A stretch of DNA of 64,000 nucleotides. Origin: Flavobacterium hydrocarbonoxydans (GTDB lineage: Bacteria; Bacteroidota; Bacteroidia; Flavobacteriales; Flavobacteriaceae). Where the stretch lies: positions 62,001 to 126,000 of the forward strand of contig NZ_WSTB01000005.1 of assembly GCF_009789235.1 (NCBI RefSeq). Reading direction: 5' to 3'. The position numbers and the translations under genes were made by a program. The notes beneath the pieces were generated by a model. The model ran no database searches, had not been told where the DNA came from, and saw nothing but the letters and a program-made list of their open reading frames with translations. Below, piece after piece: positions 1 through 8,008 of the stretch; within the stretch, counting starts at the first letter, position 1, and each line of letters starts with the position of its first letter.

Positions 1-99
1 AGAAAAATTAAACTTTTTAATGCAAGTCTTGAAGCACGTTTGGTAAAATACGAAATGTACGAAGGAAGTAAGAGAACGAAATTTCAGGTTAACGAATAA
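1..99 (+). CDS. C-terminal end of an unidentified protein (partial)
   Basis: The window opens inside a plus-strand gene. The last 32 codons are visible and end with TAA at 97-99. The tail is hydrophilic, rich in Lys, Glu and Arg, with no membrane segment or motif I recognise, so I cannot name the product. A word-like inverted repeat begins a few bases after the stop and may end the transcript. The coding call rests only on an open frame of normal-looking codon use that reaches the window edge. Confidence 0.55.
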   Translation, partial: RKIKLFNASLEARLVKYEMYEGSKRTKFQVNE

Positions 100-100
100 T

Positions 101-178
101 AGTTGCAAAGGTTCAGAGGTTCAAAGCGACAAAGGTTTTTTCTTTGTACCTCTGAACCTTTGTAACTTTGAACCTTAA
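101..178. repeat. Word-like intergenic inverted repeat
   Basis: The gap contains repeats of short words of the type AAAGGTTC and their complement. A 15-bp perfect stem pairs 106-120 with 148-162. The right arm continues with CTTTGTAACTTTG and happens to contain TTG, 16 bp and TAACTTTG, close to the Bacteroidota promoter consensus, just ahead of the gene at 193. Similar word repeats occur at 6034-6143 and elsewhere in this window. It may be a terminator, a promoter or a mobile-like repeat. Confidence 0.7.
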
Positions 179-192
179 AAAAAAGAAGAAAA

Positions 193-429
193 ATGACAAA
201 ACTACAAGTAAGAGCTTTTTTATATCAATTAGGATGTTTCGCTATTTTATTTATTCTAGGGAGATATCTGGTAGCGAATTATACTCATTTAACCGGAATT
301 TGGATTCCGTTGACAGCATTTATTGTGGGAACTTTGATTTCGCCTAAATTTCAGGCTGTAAAAACAAAAGACGGCGAAAAACTGTTTATGAAATGGATTT
401 TTATAAAAGGAATTAGAGAAATAGGGTAG
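193..429 (+). CDS. Small two-helix membrane protein, unknown function
   Basis: A 78-residue protein with two predicted membrane segments, about residues 10-30 and 35-52, joined by a short loop and followed by a basic cytoplasmic tail. No motif or catalytic residue is visible. It stands alone between two intergenic hairpins and looks like a monocistronic gene. The ATG at 193 follows an A-rich stretch, typical of start regions in this genome where Shine-Dalgarno sequences are rare. I do not recognise a named family, and the function is unknown. Confidence 0.7.
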   Translation: MTKLQVRAFLYQLGCFAILFILGRYLVANYTHLTGIWIPLTAFIVGTLISPKFQAVKTKDGEKLFMKWIFIKGIREIG

Positions 430-435
430 TTTTTG

Positions 436-470
436 AAGCTACTAAGTTGCTAAGGGACTAAGTCTCTAAG
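436..470. repeat. Word-like direct repeats (CTAAG type)
   Basis: Four imperfect copies of a short word close to ACTAAG follow one another directly after the stop of the small membrane gene. The same word recurs at 4951-5015, where it forms a long hairpin. Here it forms only a weak stem. Confidence 0.5.
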
Positions 471-479
471 GCAAAATAA

Positions 480-534
480 AAGCCACGAATTCACGAATTA
501 AAACTAATAATTCGTGAATTCGTGGCTTTTTTAT
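480..534. terminator. Strong bidirectional terminator made of a repeated word
   Basis: A perfect 21-bp stem pairs 480-500 with 508-528 around a 7-nt loop and is followed by a run of T. The stem contains CCACGAATTCACGAAT, and almost the same hairpin recurs at 63291-63346. It sits between the convergent gene at 193-429 and the minus-strand gene ending at 548, so it can serve both. Confidence 0.8.
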
Positions 535-547
535 TCGGTATAAAAAA

Positions 548-1375
548 TTACTTTTTAGGCGTTTCTGGTATTATTTCAGGCAGCACTTTCTTTTTGTAAA
601 GCGGGATAAAATACGAAACGGTATAATTAAACCCTATTCCGAAGTTACCATTGTAAGTTCTGTTAAAACCAGGAATATACAAATTGTCAAAACCATCGGG
701 TTTTTTATTGGTAACCAAAGTTTTAAGCTGAACGCCAAAACCCACAAAGACATTATTAAAGACTTTGGCTTTTAAGCCTAAAGCAACCTCAATCCAGCTG
801 GCTGATAAACCGCTGTATTTCTCTCCGGATGTCAAAGGTGGAATTGTGCCCCAATACGGATTTGGGTTGTAGATTTTATAACTGTTCAGTTGCTGGCTAA
901 ACGTACTAAAACCTCCACGTAAGCCCACAGTTAGCAGGTTTTCCATATCCAGCCAGTTTTCGTACATATTGTAATCAAAACCTGCTTTGATGTATGTACC
1001 GGTTGCGGTAGAGTTTAATCGGTCGTCGTCTGTGGTTTTATCTTCGATACCAAGTTCGGCAGCCAGATAGTATTTTTTCGTCAGACGAAAATCTCCGGTA
1101 AACTCAACACCTTTATAATCTTTATCATAAAAACCACGGGTAAGCTTGTACAAATCAACACCTACACGCAGACCGTAACGATCTGTTTTAGGAGGAATAC
1201 TGTCTTTTTTTGCTTCCTGAGCGTTATTGTTTGCTGCAGATTTTGGTTTTTCCTGAACAATTTCTTTTGCTTCTTTTGTAGCGGGTGTTTCCTGGGCCTG
1301 AACCAAAAACATCGAAAACAATAAACAAATACTAGAAAAATATTTTAACATGTGTTTCATTTTCGAATTCGACAT
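548..1375 (-). CDS. DUF6048 family protein, predicted outer-membrane beta-barrel-like
   Basis: A secreted protein of about 270 residues: signal peptide (hydrophobic stretch ending in VQAQ), then a Lys/Ala/Glu-rich linker, then alternating aromatic and polar strands typical of a small outer-membrane barrel or barrel-like protein. The architecture and the neighbours (DUF6452 lipoprotein and rlmD) match the DUF6048 family of Flavobacteriia. The start is uncertain: ATG at 1375, 1360 or 1351 all keep the signal peptide, and all overlap the end of the upstream gene (stop at 1332), implying translational coupling. Function is unknown; a role in the envelope together with the lipoprotein is an inference from location. 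Confidence 0.8.
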   Translation of the reverse strand: MSNSKMKHMLKYFSSICLLFSMFLVQAQETPATKEAKEIVQEKPKSAANNNAQEAKKDSIPPKTDRYGLRVGVDLYKLTRGFYDKDYKGVEFTGDFRLTKKYYLAAELGIEDKTTDDDRLNSTATGTYIKAGFDYNMYENWLDMENLLTVGLRGGFSTFSQQLNSYKIYNPNPYWGTIPPLTSGEKYSGLSASWIEVALGLKAKVFNNVFVGFGVQLKTLVTNKKPDGFDNLYIPGFNRTYNGNFGIGFNYTVSYFIPLYKKKVLPEIIPETPKK

Positions 1376-1865
1376 TAGGATTAAATAAACTGATATTACT
1401 TATCCAATAGCTATTGGCATCTTCGTCTCCAGCGCGTTCAATTGAAGTTAAAGTGTAAATGGTTTTGAAACCGCAGGCTCTCGACACATATTCATTTCTT
1501 CTGGTATAATTAAACGTCAGTACATCAGTGTTGCTTTGAGCAGGATTTGTGGAGCTAAAATTTGATATAAAACTATAGGTTACTGCATCTTTTGTTGGGT
1601 CTAACGGAATTAAAACCTGATTGGCATTTGTGGTATATTTTAAGTCATCCGTAGTAGCGGTTTCGTTAAAAACAATCCCGTTTTCTACACCATCACCCTG
1701 AATTTTCAAACGTGTAGCACTTTTCGCAACTGATGTTCTGTCGGCATAGAAAAAAGAAATCAACATTCTGGATGTTGTGGGTGTATTCGCATCGCAAATG
1801 TCGTCTTTTTCACAACTAGAAAGACCAAAAGTGAAGACCAATAAAAGAGCAATTATTTTTTTCAT
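1332..1865 (-). CDS. DUF6452 family lipoprotein
   Basis: A 177-residue lipoprotein. The N-terminus has a short basic start, a hydrophobic core and a lipobox ending in SSC at about residue 18, followed by acidic residues that in Bacteroidota often accompany surface-exposed lipoproteins. The remainder is beta-rich without catalytic motifs. It lies 12 bp downstream of rlmD on the same strand and overlaps the DUF6048 gene by about 44 bp, so the three are probably one transcript. The gene trio is characteristic of Flavobacteriia. Molecular function is unknown. Confidence 0.82.
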   Translation of the reverse strand: MKKIIALLLVFTFGLSSCEKDDICDANTPTTSRMLISFFYADRTSVAKSATRLKIQGDGVENGIVFNETATTDDLKYTTNANQVLIPLDPTKDAVTYSFISNFSSTNPAQSNTDVLTFNYTRRNEYVSRACGFKTIYTLTSIERAGDEDANSYWISNISLFNPNVEFENETHVKIFF

Positions 1866-1877
1866 TGAATAGTTTTA

Positions 1878-3290
1878 TTATCGAAGTTCTAAAAGTACAA
1901 CATTTTCGACATGATGCGTTTGCGGAAACATATCAACCGGACGAACACGTGTTACTTTGTATTTTTCATCCATCAAAGCCAAATCACGAGCTTGTGTAGC
2001 CGAGTTACAGCTTACATATACTACTTTTTTAGGAGCAATTTTCATGATTTGTTCAATTACGTCTTTGTGCATTCCGTCTCTTGGCGGATCGGTTATAATA
2101 ACATCCGGTTTTCCGTGTTGTGCTATAAAAGCTTCATTAAAAACGACTTTCATGTCTCCAACAAAAAACTCGCAATTGGTAATATTATTGCGTTCAGCAT
2201 TTGCTTTTGCATCCAGAATAGCTTCAGGAACACTTTCTACACCAATTACTTTTTTCGCTTTTTTAGAAACAAACTGAGCGATGGTACCTGTTCCGGTATA
2301 TAAATCATAAACCGTTTCTTCGCCAGTAAGTCCAGCGAAATCGCGTGTTATTTTGTATAATTCGTAAGCCTGATCAGAGTTGGTCTGGTAAAAAGATTTA
2401 GCATTAATACTAAATTTTAATCCTTCCATTTCTTCCAATATATAATCTCTTCCTTTATATAGTTTAATGTTCTGATCGTAAATTGTATCATTTGCTTTAG
2501 AATTTACCACATATTGCAACGAAGTAATCTGTGGAAACTTCTCGTAAAGATGATCCAAAAGCAGTTCACGATTGGCTTTGTCATTTTCAAAAAACTGAAT
2601 CAAAACCATAATTTCGCCAGTAGAAGCCGTGCGAATCATAAAAGTTCTCAATAAACCAGAATGTTCTCTTGGATTAAAGAAAGCCAGATTATGCTCATTA
2701 GCAAAAGCTCTAATTTCATTTCTGATGGCGTTTGAAGGATCTTCCTGCAAATGACATTTTTGGATGTCCAGAATCTTATCCCACATTTTCGGAATATGAA
2801 ATCCTAAGGCATTTCTGTTTCCTAAATCTTCAGTGCTTTCTATTTCTTTTTCGGTTAACCAGCGGCTATTCGAGAAAGAGAATTCCATTTTATTTCTGTA
2901 GAAAAACTGTTTTTCAGAACCCAGAATATTTTCGAATTCTGGCAATTCAATTTTTCCAATACGCTGCAAATGATTTTTTACCTCGTTTTGTTTGTAATAC
3001 AACTGTTGGCTGTATTTCATATTTTGCCATTTACAACCACCACAAACACCAAAATGCTCGCAAATTGGTTCGACACGATGTTCTGAAAGCTCATGAAATT
3101 TCACTGCTTTTCCTTCGTAATAAGCTTTTCTTTTCTTAAAAGTCTGTATGTCAACTACATCGCCCGGTACCACATTCGGTATAAAAATAACTTTTCCGTC
3201 CGGAGCTTTCGCTACTGATACTCCTTTTGCGCCAGCATCAAGAACCTGAATCTGATGAAAGACAATTTTATCTGTATTTTTTCTTCCCAT
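1878..3290 (-). CDS. rlmD: 23S rRNA (uracil-C5)-methyltransferase RlmD
   Basis: S-adenosylmethionine-dependent enzyme that makes 5-methyluridine in 23S rRNA (position 1939 by E. coli numbering). The 470 residues show an N-terminal TRAM RNA-binding domain (about 1-65), iron-sulfur cysteines C77, C83, C86 and C179 in the RumA arrangement, a SAM-binding DLYTGTGT motif, DPPRDGMH, the catalytic cysteine in VSCNSATQARDL (C428) and the base Glu in HHVEN (E462). A minus-strand TATTTTTG box at 3302-3295 with a TTG 24 bp further upstream is a likely promoter. It is the first gene of a set with two envelope proteins, a conserved but unexplained association. The name could also be the paralogue RlmCD, since specificity cannot be read from sequence alone. 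Confidence 0.93.
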   Translation of the reverse strand: MGRKNTDKIVFHQIQVLDAGAKGVSVAKAPDGKVIFIPNVVPGDVVDIQTFKKRKAYYEGKAVKFHELSEHRVEPICEHFGVCGGCKWQNMKYSQQLYYKQNEVKNHLQRIGKIELPEFENILGSEKQFFYRNKMEFSFSNSRWLTEKEIESTEDLGNRNALGFHIPKMWDKILDIQKCHLQEDPSNAIRNEIRAFANEHNLAFFNPREHSGLLRTFMIRTASTGEIMVLIQFFENDKANRELLLDHLYEKFPQITSLQYVVNSKANDTIYDQNIKLYKGRDYILEEMEGLKFSINAKSFYQTNSDQAYELYKITRDFAGLTGEETVYDLYTGTGTIAQFVSKKAKKVIGVESVPEAILDAKANAERNNITNCEFFVGDMKVVFNEAFIAQHGKPDVIITDPPRDGMHKDVIEQIMKIAPKKVVYVSCNSATQARDLALMDEKYKVTRVRPVDMFPQTHHVENVVLLELR

Positions 3291-3446
3291 AGCGCAAAAA
3301 TAAGGGTTTGTAAACTTTTATAAATTCAATTTCGAAAATATTTTGTCAAATTCTTTAATTTATTAGATTAATTGGGTTTTAAGGTTAACTTTGTTTTTAG
3401 CAATTGTCCCCAAATGCTACCATAACCTAAGTACTGTAATGCTTAT

Positions 3447-4496
3447 ATGAAGTTGTATCACAACCTTTCACAAGTTAGCTTTTTAAAAAACAGCTATTCT
3501 TTAAAATTTTTATTTGTAGCTTTTATTGGGATCTTCATTCCTTTTATTGGTGTTTTATTTTTTGTCTTATATTCAGATACTACTCTTACGCCATTTTCTA
3601 TTCTTATTTTTTCTCTAATAATGACTTTGTTGGCTTGTGTAGTCACGCTTTTGGTTTTAAATCAATTGATTAAGCCAATAGCTCTGGCTTCAAAATCATT
3701 AAATGAATATAGAATAAACAGACAACTTTCGGTTTTGCCTACAGAGTATAAAGATGAGGCAGGCTTACTGATGTGTAATATTCAGGAGTCTATTTATGAA
3801 GCCGAGAGTTATCTTAACGAAAAACAGGATTTGATTTATATGCTTTCGCATGATTTGAAAAACTTTGCCGGAAATCCTCAGGGCCTGGCAAAATTGATTA
3901 TGCTTGAAAACCCAACAGATTCTGTACAAAATCTAGCTCAATTAATATGCGAGTCCACCAATCTGCAATTTAGATATATCGAAAATTTTATCAATCTGTT
4001 GAAAGAACAGGATAATATTAAGAATGTAAATCAGGAACCTAAATTAATAATGTTTCCAACTATTTTTCCTTTGATTAATGAACAGGTCGAACAGCGGTTG
4101 ATTGATAAAAACATTAAATTGAATTTGAATTTCGAAGTTGCTGAGGCCAAACTCAAAATTGATGAAAATCTGTTGATTCAGGTTATGGTTAATTTGATTA
4201 GTAACGCCATTAAGTTTTCGTATTTTGATAGTGAAATAACGATTACTATTTTTAAAGATAACGGTAAACTTAGTATTAAGGTTTCTGATGACGGAATTGG
4301 TTTTAATCAAAATCAGATTGATGAATTGTTTAAAAAATTCACTAAAATGAGCCGATTAGGAACAGCCAATGAAACTTCGACAGGGATTGGATTGTATTTG
4401 TGCAAAAAAATTATCGAAAGAAATAAAGGAAAACTAAGCGCCACCAGCGACGGAAAAAACAAGGGCGCTGAATTTGAAATTTTATTTGAAGCTTAA
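3447..4496 (+). CDS. Membrane sensor histidine kinase (orphan)
   Basis: A 349-residue inner-membrane histidine kinase. Two hydrophobic helices (about 19-42 and 50-72) are separated by only a few residues, so there is almost no periplasmic sensor domain. A HAMP-like linker follows, then HisKA with the phosphoacceptor in LSHDLKN (H135), and HATPase_c with N box NAIKF (from N253), G1 DDGIGF (about 281) and G2 TGIGLYL (about 312). No response regulator is next to it, so its partner must be elsewhere. A TAACTTTG box lies at 3386-3393. Its last codon overlaps the converging gene at 4493 by 4 bp. The signal sensed is unknown; membrane state or an internal cue would suit the short loop. Confidence 0.92.
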   Translation: MKLYHNLSQVSFLKNSYSLKFLFVAFIGIFIPFIGVLFFVLYSDTTLTPFSILIFSLIMTLLACVVTLLVLNQLIKPIALASKSLNEYRINRQLSVLPTEYKDEAGLLMCNIQESIYEAESYLNEKQDLIYMLSHDLKNFAGNPQGLAKLIMLENPTDSVQNLAQLICESTNLQFRYIENFINLLKEQDNIKNVNQEPKLIMFPTIFPLINEQVEQRLIDKNIKLNLNFEVAEAKLKIDENLLIQVMVNLISNAIKFSYFDSEITITIFKDNGKLSIKVSDDGIGFNQNQIDELFKKFTKMSRLGTANETSTGIGLYLCKKIIERNKGKLSATSDGKNKGAEFEILFEA

Positions 4497-4936
4497 GGCT
4501 TTTTCTTTTTTAGAAGTTCATAATTTAATATGGAAAAAGAATAGAAACACAAATCTGCAGAAATTTTTCCAAAAATAATTCCGAAAAAGTAATTCCCAAA
4601 AATAATGGGCATCCAGTACATGCAAAACGGACGAATCACTAAAAAGTCTAAGATGGCAGGATAGCCAAATTCCAGAACTAAATTTTTAAGAAGTTTAAGG
4701 AAATCTCCAAAACTTGTTTTCTGGTTCAGAAGTTTATTCCGTTGGGCTAATTTTTTATATTCAGAAATCAAAATGACACTGTAAAAAGCCAGATATTCAG
4801 CAAATGTAATCAAATAAGCAACCGTTAAACCACTAAAAAACGTACTCGAAAGCGAAGTAGTCAGTGCGGCACTTGTACTTGCGAGTTCGGCATATTTGTA
4901 GCGATCGAACCATTCTTTGAATTTGCTTTTTTTCAA
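4493..4936 (-). CDS. Conserved integral membrane protein, unknown function
   Basis: A 147-residue protein with a basic N-terminus and about three to four hydrophobic helices, including one near residues 33-57 and two in the C-terminal half, ending in a Lys-rich tail. No conserved catalytic motif is visible. It converges on the histidine kinase gene, overlapping its stop by 4 bp, and a long hairpin (4951-5015) lies just upstream of its start, separating it from the aldo/keto reductase. Start at the ATG at 4936 gives a positively charged N-terminus that suits membrane insertion. I do not recognise the family. Confidence 0.7.
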   Translation of the reverse strand: MKKSKFKEWFDRYKYAELASTSAALTTSLSSTFFSGLTVAYLITFAEYLAFYSVILISEYKKLAQRNKLLNQKTSFGDFLKLLKNLVLEFGYPAILDFLVIRPFCMYWMPIIFGNYFFGIIFGKISADLCFYSFSILNYELLKKKKP

Positions 4937-4950
4937 GGTTTATTTTTTGA

Positions 4951-5015
4951 GATTCTGAGTTACTAAGGTACTGAGTTACTAAGAAAAAAACTTAGAATCT
5001 TAGTAACTCAGAATC
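4951..5015. terminator. Word-like long hairpin between tandem genes
   Basis: A perfect 17-bp stem pairs 4951-4967 with 4999-5015. The arms consist of overlapping copies of words resembling ACTAAG and CTGAGTTA. It lies just downstream of the aldo/keto reductase stop (5036, minus strand), where it can act as its terminator, and upstream of the membrane gene at 4936. Confidence 0.65.
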
Positions 5016-5035
5016 TTAGTAGCTTTAAAAAAAAA

Positions 5036-6022
5036 CTACCAAAGATGCTGTACACTTGGTTTTATGTATTCTTCGTAAATTTTGTTCATAGCAGCAATTT
5101 TATCAGAAGATAATTTAGGTAAATCATAAACTGATAAATTCGAGGTAACATGGCTTACATTTGAAGCGCCAGGAATAATACAGCTAATATCTTCAAAACT
5201 CAAAATCCATTGCAGGGCGATAGGAGCCAGATTGGTGTTCTTTGGAAAAAGTGCTTTTAAGGCATCAACGGCCTTTAAACCTAATTCGTAATCAATTCCG
5301 GAAAAAGTTTCGCCTTTATCAAAAGCTTCTCCGTTACGGTTAAAATTACGATGATCCTGAGCTTCAAAAATGGTTTTCGAATCGAATTTACCTGTCAAAA
5401 GGCCACTGGCCAAAGGTACTCTGGCTATGATTCCGATATCTTTTTTTCTGGCTTCGGAGAAAAATAATTGCGAAGGTCGCTGGCGGAACAAATTAAAAAT
5501 AATCTGAACTGTTGTAACATTCGAATATTCGATAGCTTTTAAGGCTTCTTCGACTTTTTCGACGCTAACGCCTAAATTCAGAATTTTACCTTGCTCTTTT
5601 AGTCGGTCAAACATTTCGAAGATTTCAGGTCTGTAAAAAACTTCGGTAGGAGGACAGTGCAACTGAATCAAATCGAGAGCTTCTAAACCAGTTCTTTTCA
5701 AACTGTCTTCAACAAATTTTTGCAATACTTTAGGTTGGTATCCTTCGTTTACATGCGGATTAATATGGCGTCCACATTTAGTGGCTACATAAATACGTTC
5801 AGAGCGCGAACGCACCACCCGGCCAACAGCAGTTTCGCTTAGACCATTTTCATAAACATCAGCAGTATCAATAAAATTCACACCATTGTCAATAGCAGTA
5901 TTGATAAGCTCATCTGCAGTTTTATCATTAAAAGGGGATCCCCATTTTCCTCCAACCTGCCAAGTGCCAAGTGAGATTTCGGAGATGTTAAAATTTGTTT
6001 TTCCTAGTTTGCGGTAGTTCAT
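5036..6022 (-). CDS. Aldo/keto reductase
   Basis: NADPH-dependent reductase of the aldo/keto reductase superfamily, 328 residues, TIM barrel, probably cytosolic. The catalytic tetrad is visible: D52 and Y57 in IDTADVYENG, K82 in VATKCG, and H122 in IQLHCPP. Cofactor-binding features near the C-terminus include IPGAS. The sequence resembles the general-stress type (YhdN/AKR11-like) group, but the substrate cannot be inferred. It is flanked by word-like hairpins on both sides and is probably a single-gene transcript. Confidence 0.92.
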   Translation of the reverse strand: MNYRKLGKTNFNISEISLGTWQVGGKWGSPFNDKTADELINTAIDNGVNFIDTADVYENGLSETAVGRVVRSRSERIYVATKCGRHINPHVNEGYQPKVLQKFVEDSLKRTGLEALDLIQLHCPPTEVFYRPEIFEMFDRLKEQGKILNLGVSVEKVEEALKAIEYSNVTTVQIIFNLFRQRPSQLFFSEARKKDIGIIARVPLASGLLTGKFDSKTIFEAQDHRNFNRNGEAFDKGETFSGIDYELGLKAVDALKALFPKNTNLAPIALQWILSFEDISCIIPGASNVSHVTSNLSVYDLPKLSSDKIAAMNKIYEEYIKPSVQHLW

Positions 6023-6033
6023 TTTTTCTTTTT

Positions 6034-6143
6034 AAGGTTCAAAGGTTCATAGTAACAGAGGTTCAAAGGTTTTTTAAAATTATAAAGGCTTTTGCAGACA
6101 AGTAAGAAAACTTTGTGTCTTTGAGCCTTTGTAGCTTTGAAAC
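6034..6143. repeat. Word-like intergenic repeat (AAGGTTCAAAGG type)
   Basis: The gap between cysM and the aldo/keto reductase is filled by repeats of AAAGGTTC-like words on the left and CTTTGTGTCTTTG-like complement words on the right. The same vocabulary forms the repeat at 101-178. The right part again contains TTTG, 16 bp, TAGCTTTG. Being placed after cysM and before nothing on the plus strand, the promoter resemblance is probably accidental here. Confidence 0.6.
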
Positions 6144-6145
6144 TG

Positions 6146-7033
6146 TTAATCAAATAAATCCGAAGACAAATAACGGTCGCCACGATCACAAATGATGGCT
6201 ACAATTACGCCTGATTCTAATGATTCTGCTATTTTTAGAGCGACAGCCACTGAGCCACCACTGCTCATTCCGGCAAAAACACCTTCTTCGAGAGCAAGTC
6301 TTTTAGTCATTTCGCGGGCTTCTTGTTCGCTTACATCTACAACGGTATCTACTTTCGAAGCATCAAAAATTTTAGGCAAGTATTCTTTCGGCCACTTACG
6401 AATTCCGGGAATCTGAGAGCCCTCACTTGGTTGTGCGCCTACAATTTGAATCGCTTTATTTTTTTCTTTCAGATATGTCGAAGTACCGATAATAGTTCCT
6501 GTAGTTCCCATAGCCGAAACAAAATGAGTGACTGTTCCTTCGGTGTCATTCCATATTTCCGGTCCTGTTGTTTTGTAATGTGCTTTCCAGTTGTCATCAT
6601 TTGCAAACTGATTTAGCATTACGTAGCCGCCTTCAGCTACTTTTTTATCAGCATAGTCACGCGAACCAATAATTCCTTCGCTAGCAGGCGTTAAAATCAC
6701 TGTAGCGCCATAAGCACGCATGGTTTGAGTTCGTTCTTTTGTAGAATCTTCCGGCAGAACCAGTTCTATTTCTATTTGCAGCAATTGCGCAATCATGGCC
6801 AGCGCAATTCCGGTGTTTCCACTGGTCGCTTCAATCAGTTTATCGCCTTTTTTGATATCGCCTCTTTCCAGAGCCGATGCAATCATGTTATAAGCCGCTC
6901 TGTCTTTTACGCTTCCTCCGGGATTATTTCCTTCCAGCTTCAGTAATAATTTTACATTTTTATTTTTTACCAGATTGACGGTTTCCATCAACGGTGTATT
7001 TCCAATTAGGTTTAGCAATTTCTGTGGACCCAT
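6146..7033 (-). CDS. cysM: Cysteine synthase B (O-acetylserine sulfhydrylase)
   Basis: PLP enzyme that makes L-cysteine from O-acetylserine and sulfide. The 295-residue protein has the PLP lysine in NPGGSVKDR (K43), the phosphate/substrate loop SGNTG (71-75), GTTGT in the middle and the GSQIPGIRKW segment typical of the CysM group. It starts 1 bp after the stop of epsC on the same strand, so serine acetyltransferase and its partner are co-translated and probably form the two-step cysteine pathway. A second, divergent paralogue is at 56542. CysM enzymes can also use thiosulfate; specificity is not visible here. Confidence 0.93.
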   Translation of the reverse strand: MGPQKLLNLIGNTPLMETVNLVKNKNVKLLLKLEGNNPGGSVKDRAAYNMIASALERGDIKKGDKLIEATSGNTGIALAMIAQLLQIEIELVLPEDSTKERTQTMRAYGATVILTPASEGIIGSRDYADKKVAEGGYVMLNQFANDDNWKAHYKTTGPEIWNDTEGTVTHFVSAMGTTGTIIGTSTYLKEKNKAIQIVGAQPSEGSQIPGIRKWPKEYLPKIFDASKVDTVVDVSEQEAREMTKRLALEEGVFAGMSSGGSVAVALKIAESLESGVIVAIICDRGDRYLSSDLFD

Positions 7034-7034
7034 T

Positions 7035-7826
7035 TTATTTTTTTTCTTTTATTTTAACTTCGGTTGTAGTGGTGTTTAGAACGATAGAATCTGCTGGTAC
7101 TGATTTGGTAATCCAGGCATTTCCTCCCACAATACTGTTTTTTCCAATAGTGGTCTCGCCTCCTAAAATAGTAGCATTGGCATAAATACAAACATTTGCT
7201 TCAACAGTAGGATGACGTTTGGCATTTTTCATGTCTTTGCTTACGCTCAAAGCACCCAGCGTTACCCCTTGGTAAATTTTTACGTGTTTTTTGATAACCG
7301 TTGTTTCGCCAATCACGATTCCGGTGGCGTGATCAATAAAAAAGGGCGATGCAATATCAGCTCCTGCATGAATATCGGTTCCGGTTATACGATGCGCGTA
7401 TTCACTCATTAATCTTGAGAAAAGTAGTAAGTCAAGTTTGTATAATTCATGACTTAGGCGGTAAATAGCAATGGCGTAAAATCCGGGATAACCCAAATAA
7501 ACCTCGTCGATACTGTTTGAGGCAGGATCATTTTCTAGGATATATTCGGCGTCCTGATTAAGTTTTTCTAAAACTCCGGGTAATGTTTCCAGGTATTTGT
7601 CCCAAATAGATTCGCATAAATTTTCAGGCTTTTTGCAAGCCAAAACGGCAATTTCCTTAAAGCGAACTTCAAGCTCATTGATGCTGATATCCAAAGGTGC
7701 ATTCGAATCAAAAAGAGTATAAAAAAGCTTTTCGGTAAAATCTTCTGTCTTCGTTTTGATTCCGTAGTTGATATTGGAATGGCTCTTTAAAGCCTTTATA
7801 TTTTGTATGATAATATCTTTTGTCAA
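7035..7826 (-). CDS. epsC: Serine O-acetyltransferase (EpsC type)
   Basis: Transfers acetyl from acetyl-CoA to L-serine, giving O-acetylserine for CysM. The 263 residues comprise an N-terminal helical domain and a C-terminal left-handed beta-helix of hexapeptide repeats (from about residue 155), with DIHAGADIASPFFIDHATG and the GAKRHP-like turn seen in SATs. The best start is TTG at 7826: no in-frame ATG exists nearby, and the N-terminal sequence from this codon looks native. It is followed after 1 bp by cysM. Feedback inhibition by cysteine is usual for the family but cannot be judged from sequence. Confidence 0.92.
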   Translation of the reverse strand: MTKDIIIQNIKALKSHSNINYGIKTKTEDFTEKLFYTLFDSNAPLDISINELEVRFKEIAVLACKKPENLCESIWDKYLETLPGVLEKLNQDAEYILENDPASNSIDEVYLGYPGFYAIAIYRLSHELYKLDLLLFSRLMSEYAHRITGTDIHAGADIASPFFIDHATGIVIGETTVIKKHVKIYQGVTLGALSVSKDMKNAKRHPTVEANVCIYANATILGGETTIGKNSIVGGNAWITKSVPADSIVLNTTTTEVKIKEKK

Positions 7827-8008
7827 AACTATAAAATTGAATGAGTAATTTGAAACGCTAAAAGTAAGGTGTTTTTTGGAAATAGTCGTATGAAAAGCGT
7901 AAAGAAATTTTGTTTTTAAGATTCTTATTTGTGATAATTAAAGGAATTTTAACTATTTGTTTTTATGTAATTCTGAATAGCTTAAATTAGCCTGTAAAAC
8001 CTATTTAG

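Noticed and set aside
1911-2303. Long open frames opposite rlmD and other genes
   Set aside because: They lie fully inside strongly supported genes on the other strand, have unusual amino-acid composition, and no start context.
6112-6139. Promoter TTTG-N16-TAGCTTTG
   Set aside because: It points into the 3' end of cysM with no plus-strand gene behind it; it is a by-product of the repeated words.
7824-7831. -7 box (TAGTTTTG) at the epsC start
   Set aside because: It overlaps the TTG start codon itself, so it cannot be the promoter of that gene unless the transcript begins inside the coding sequence.
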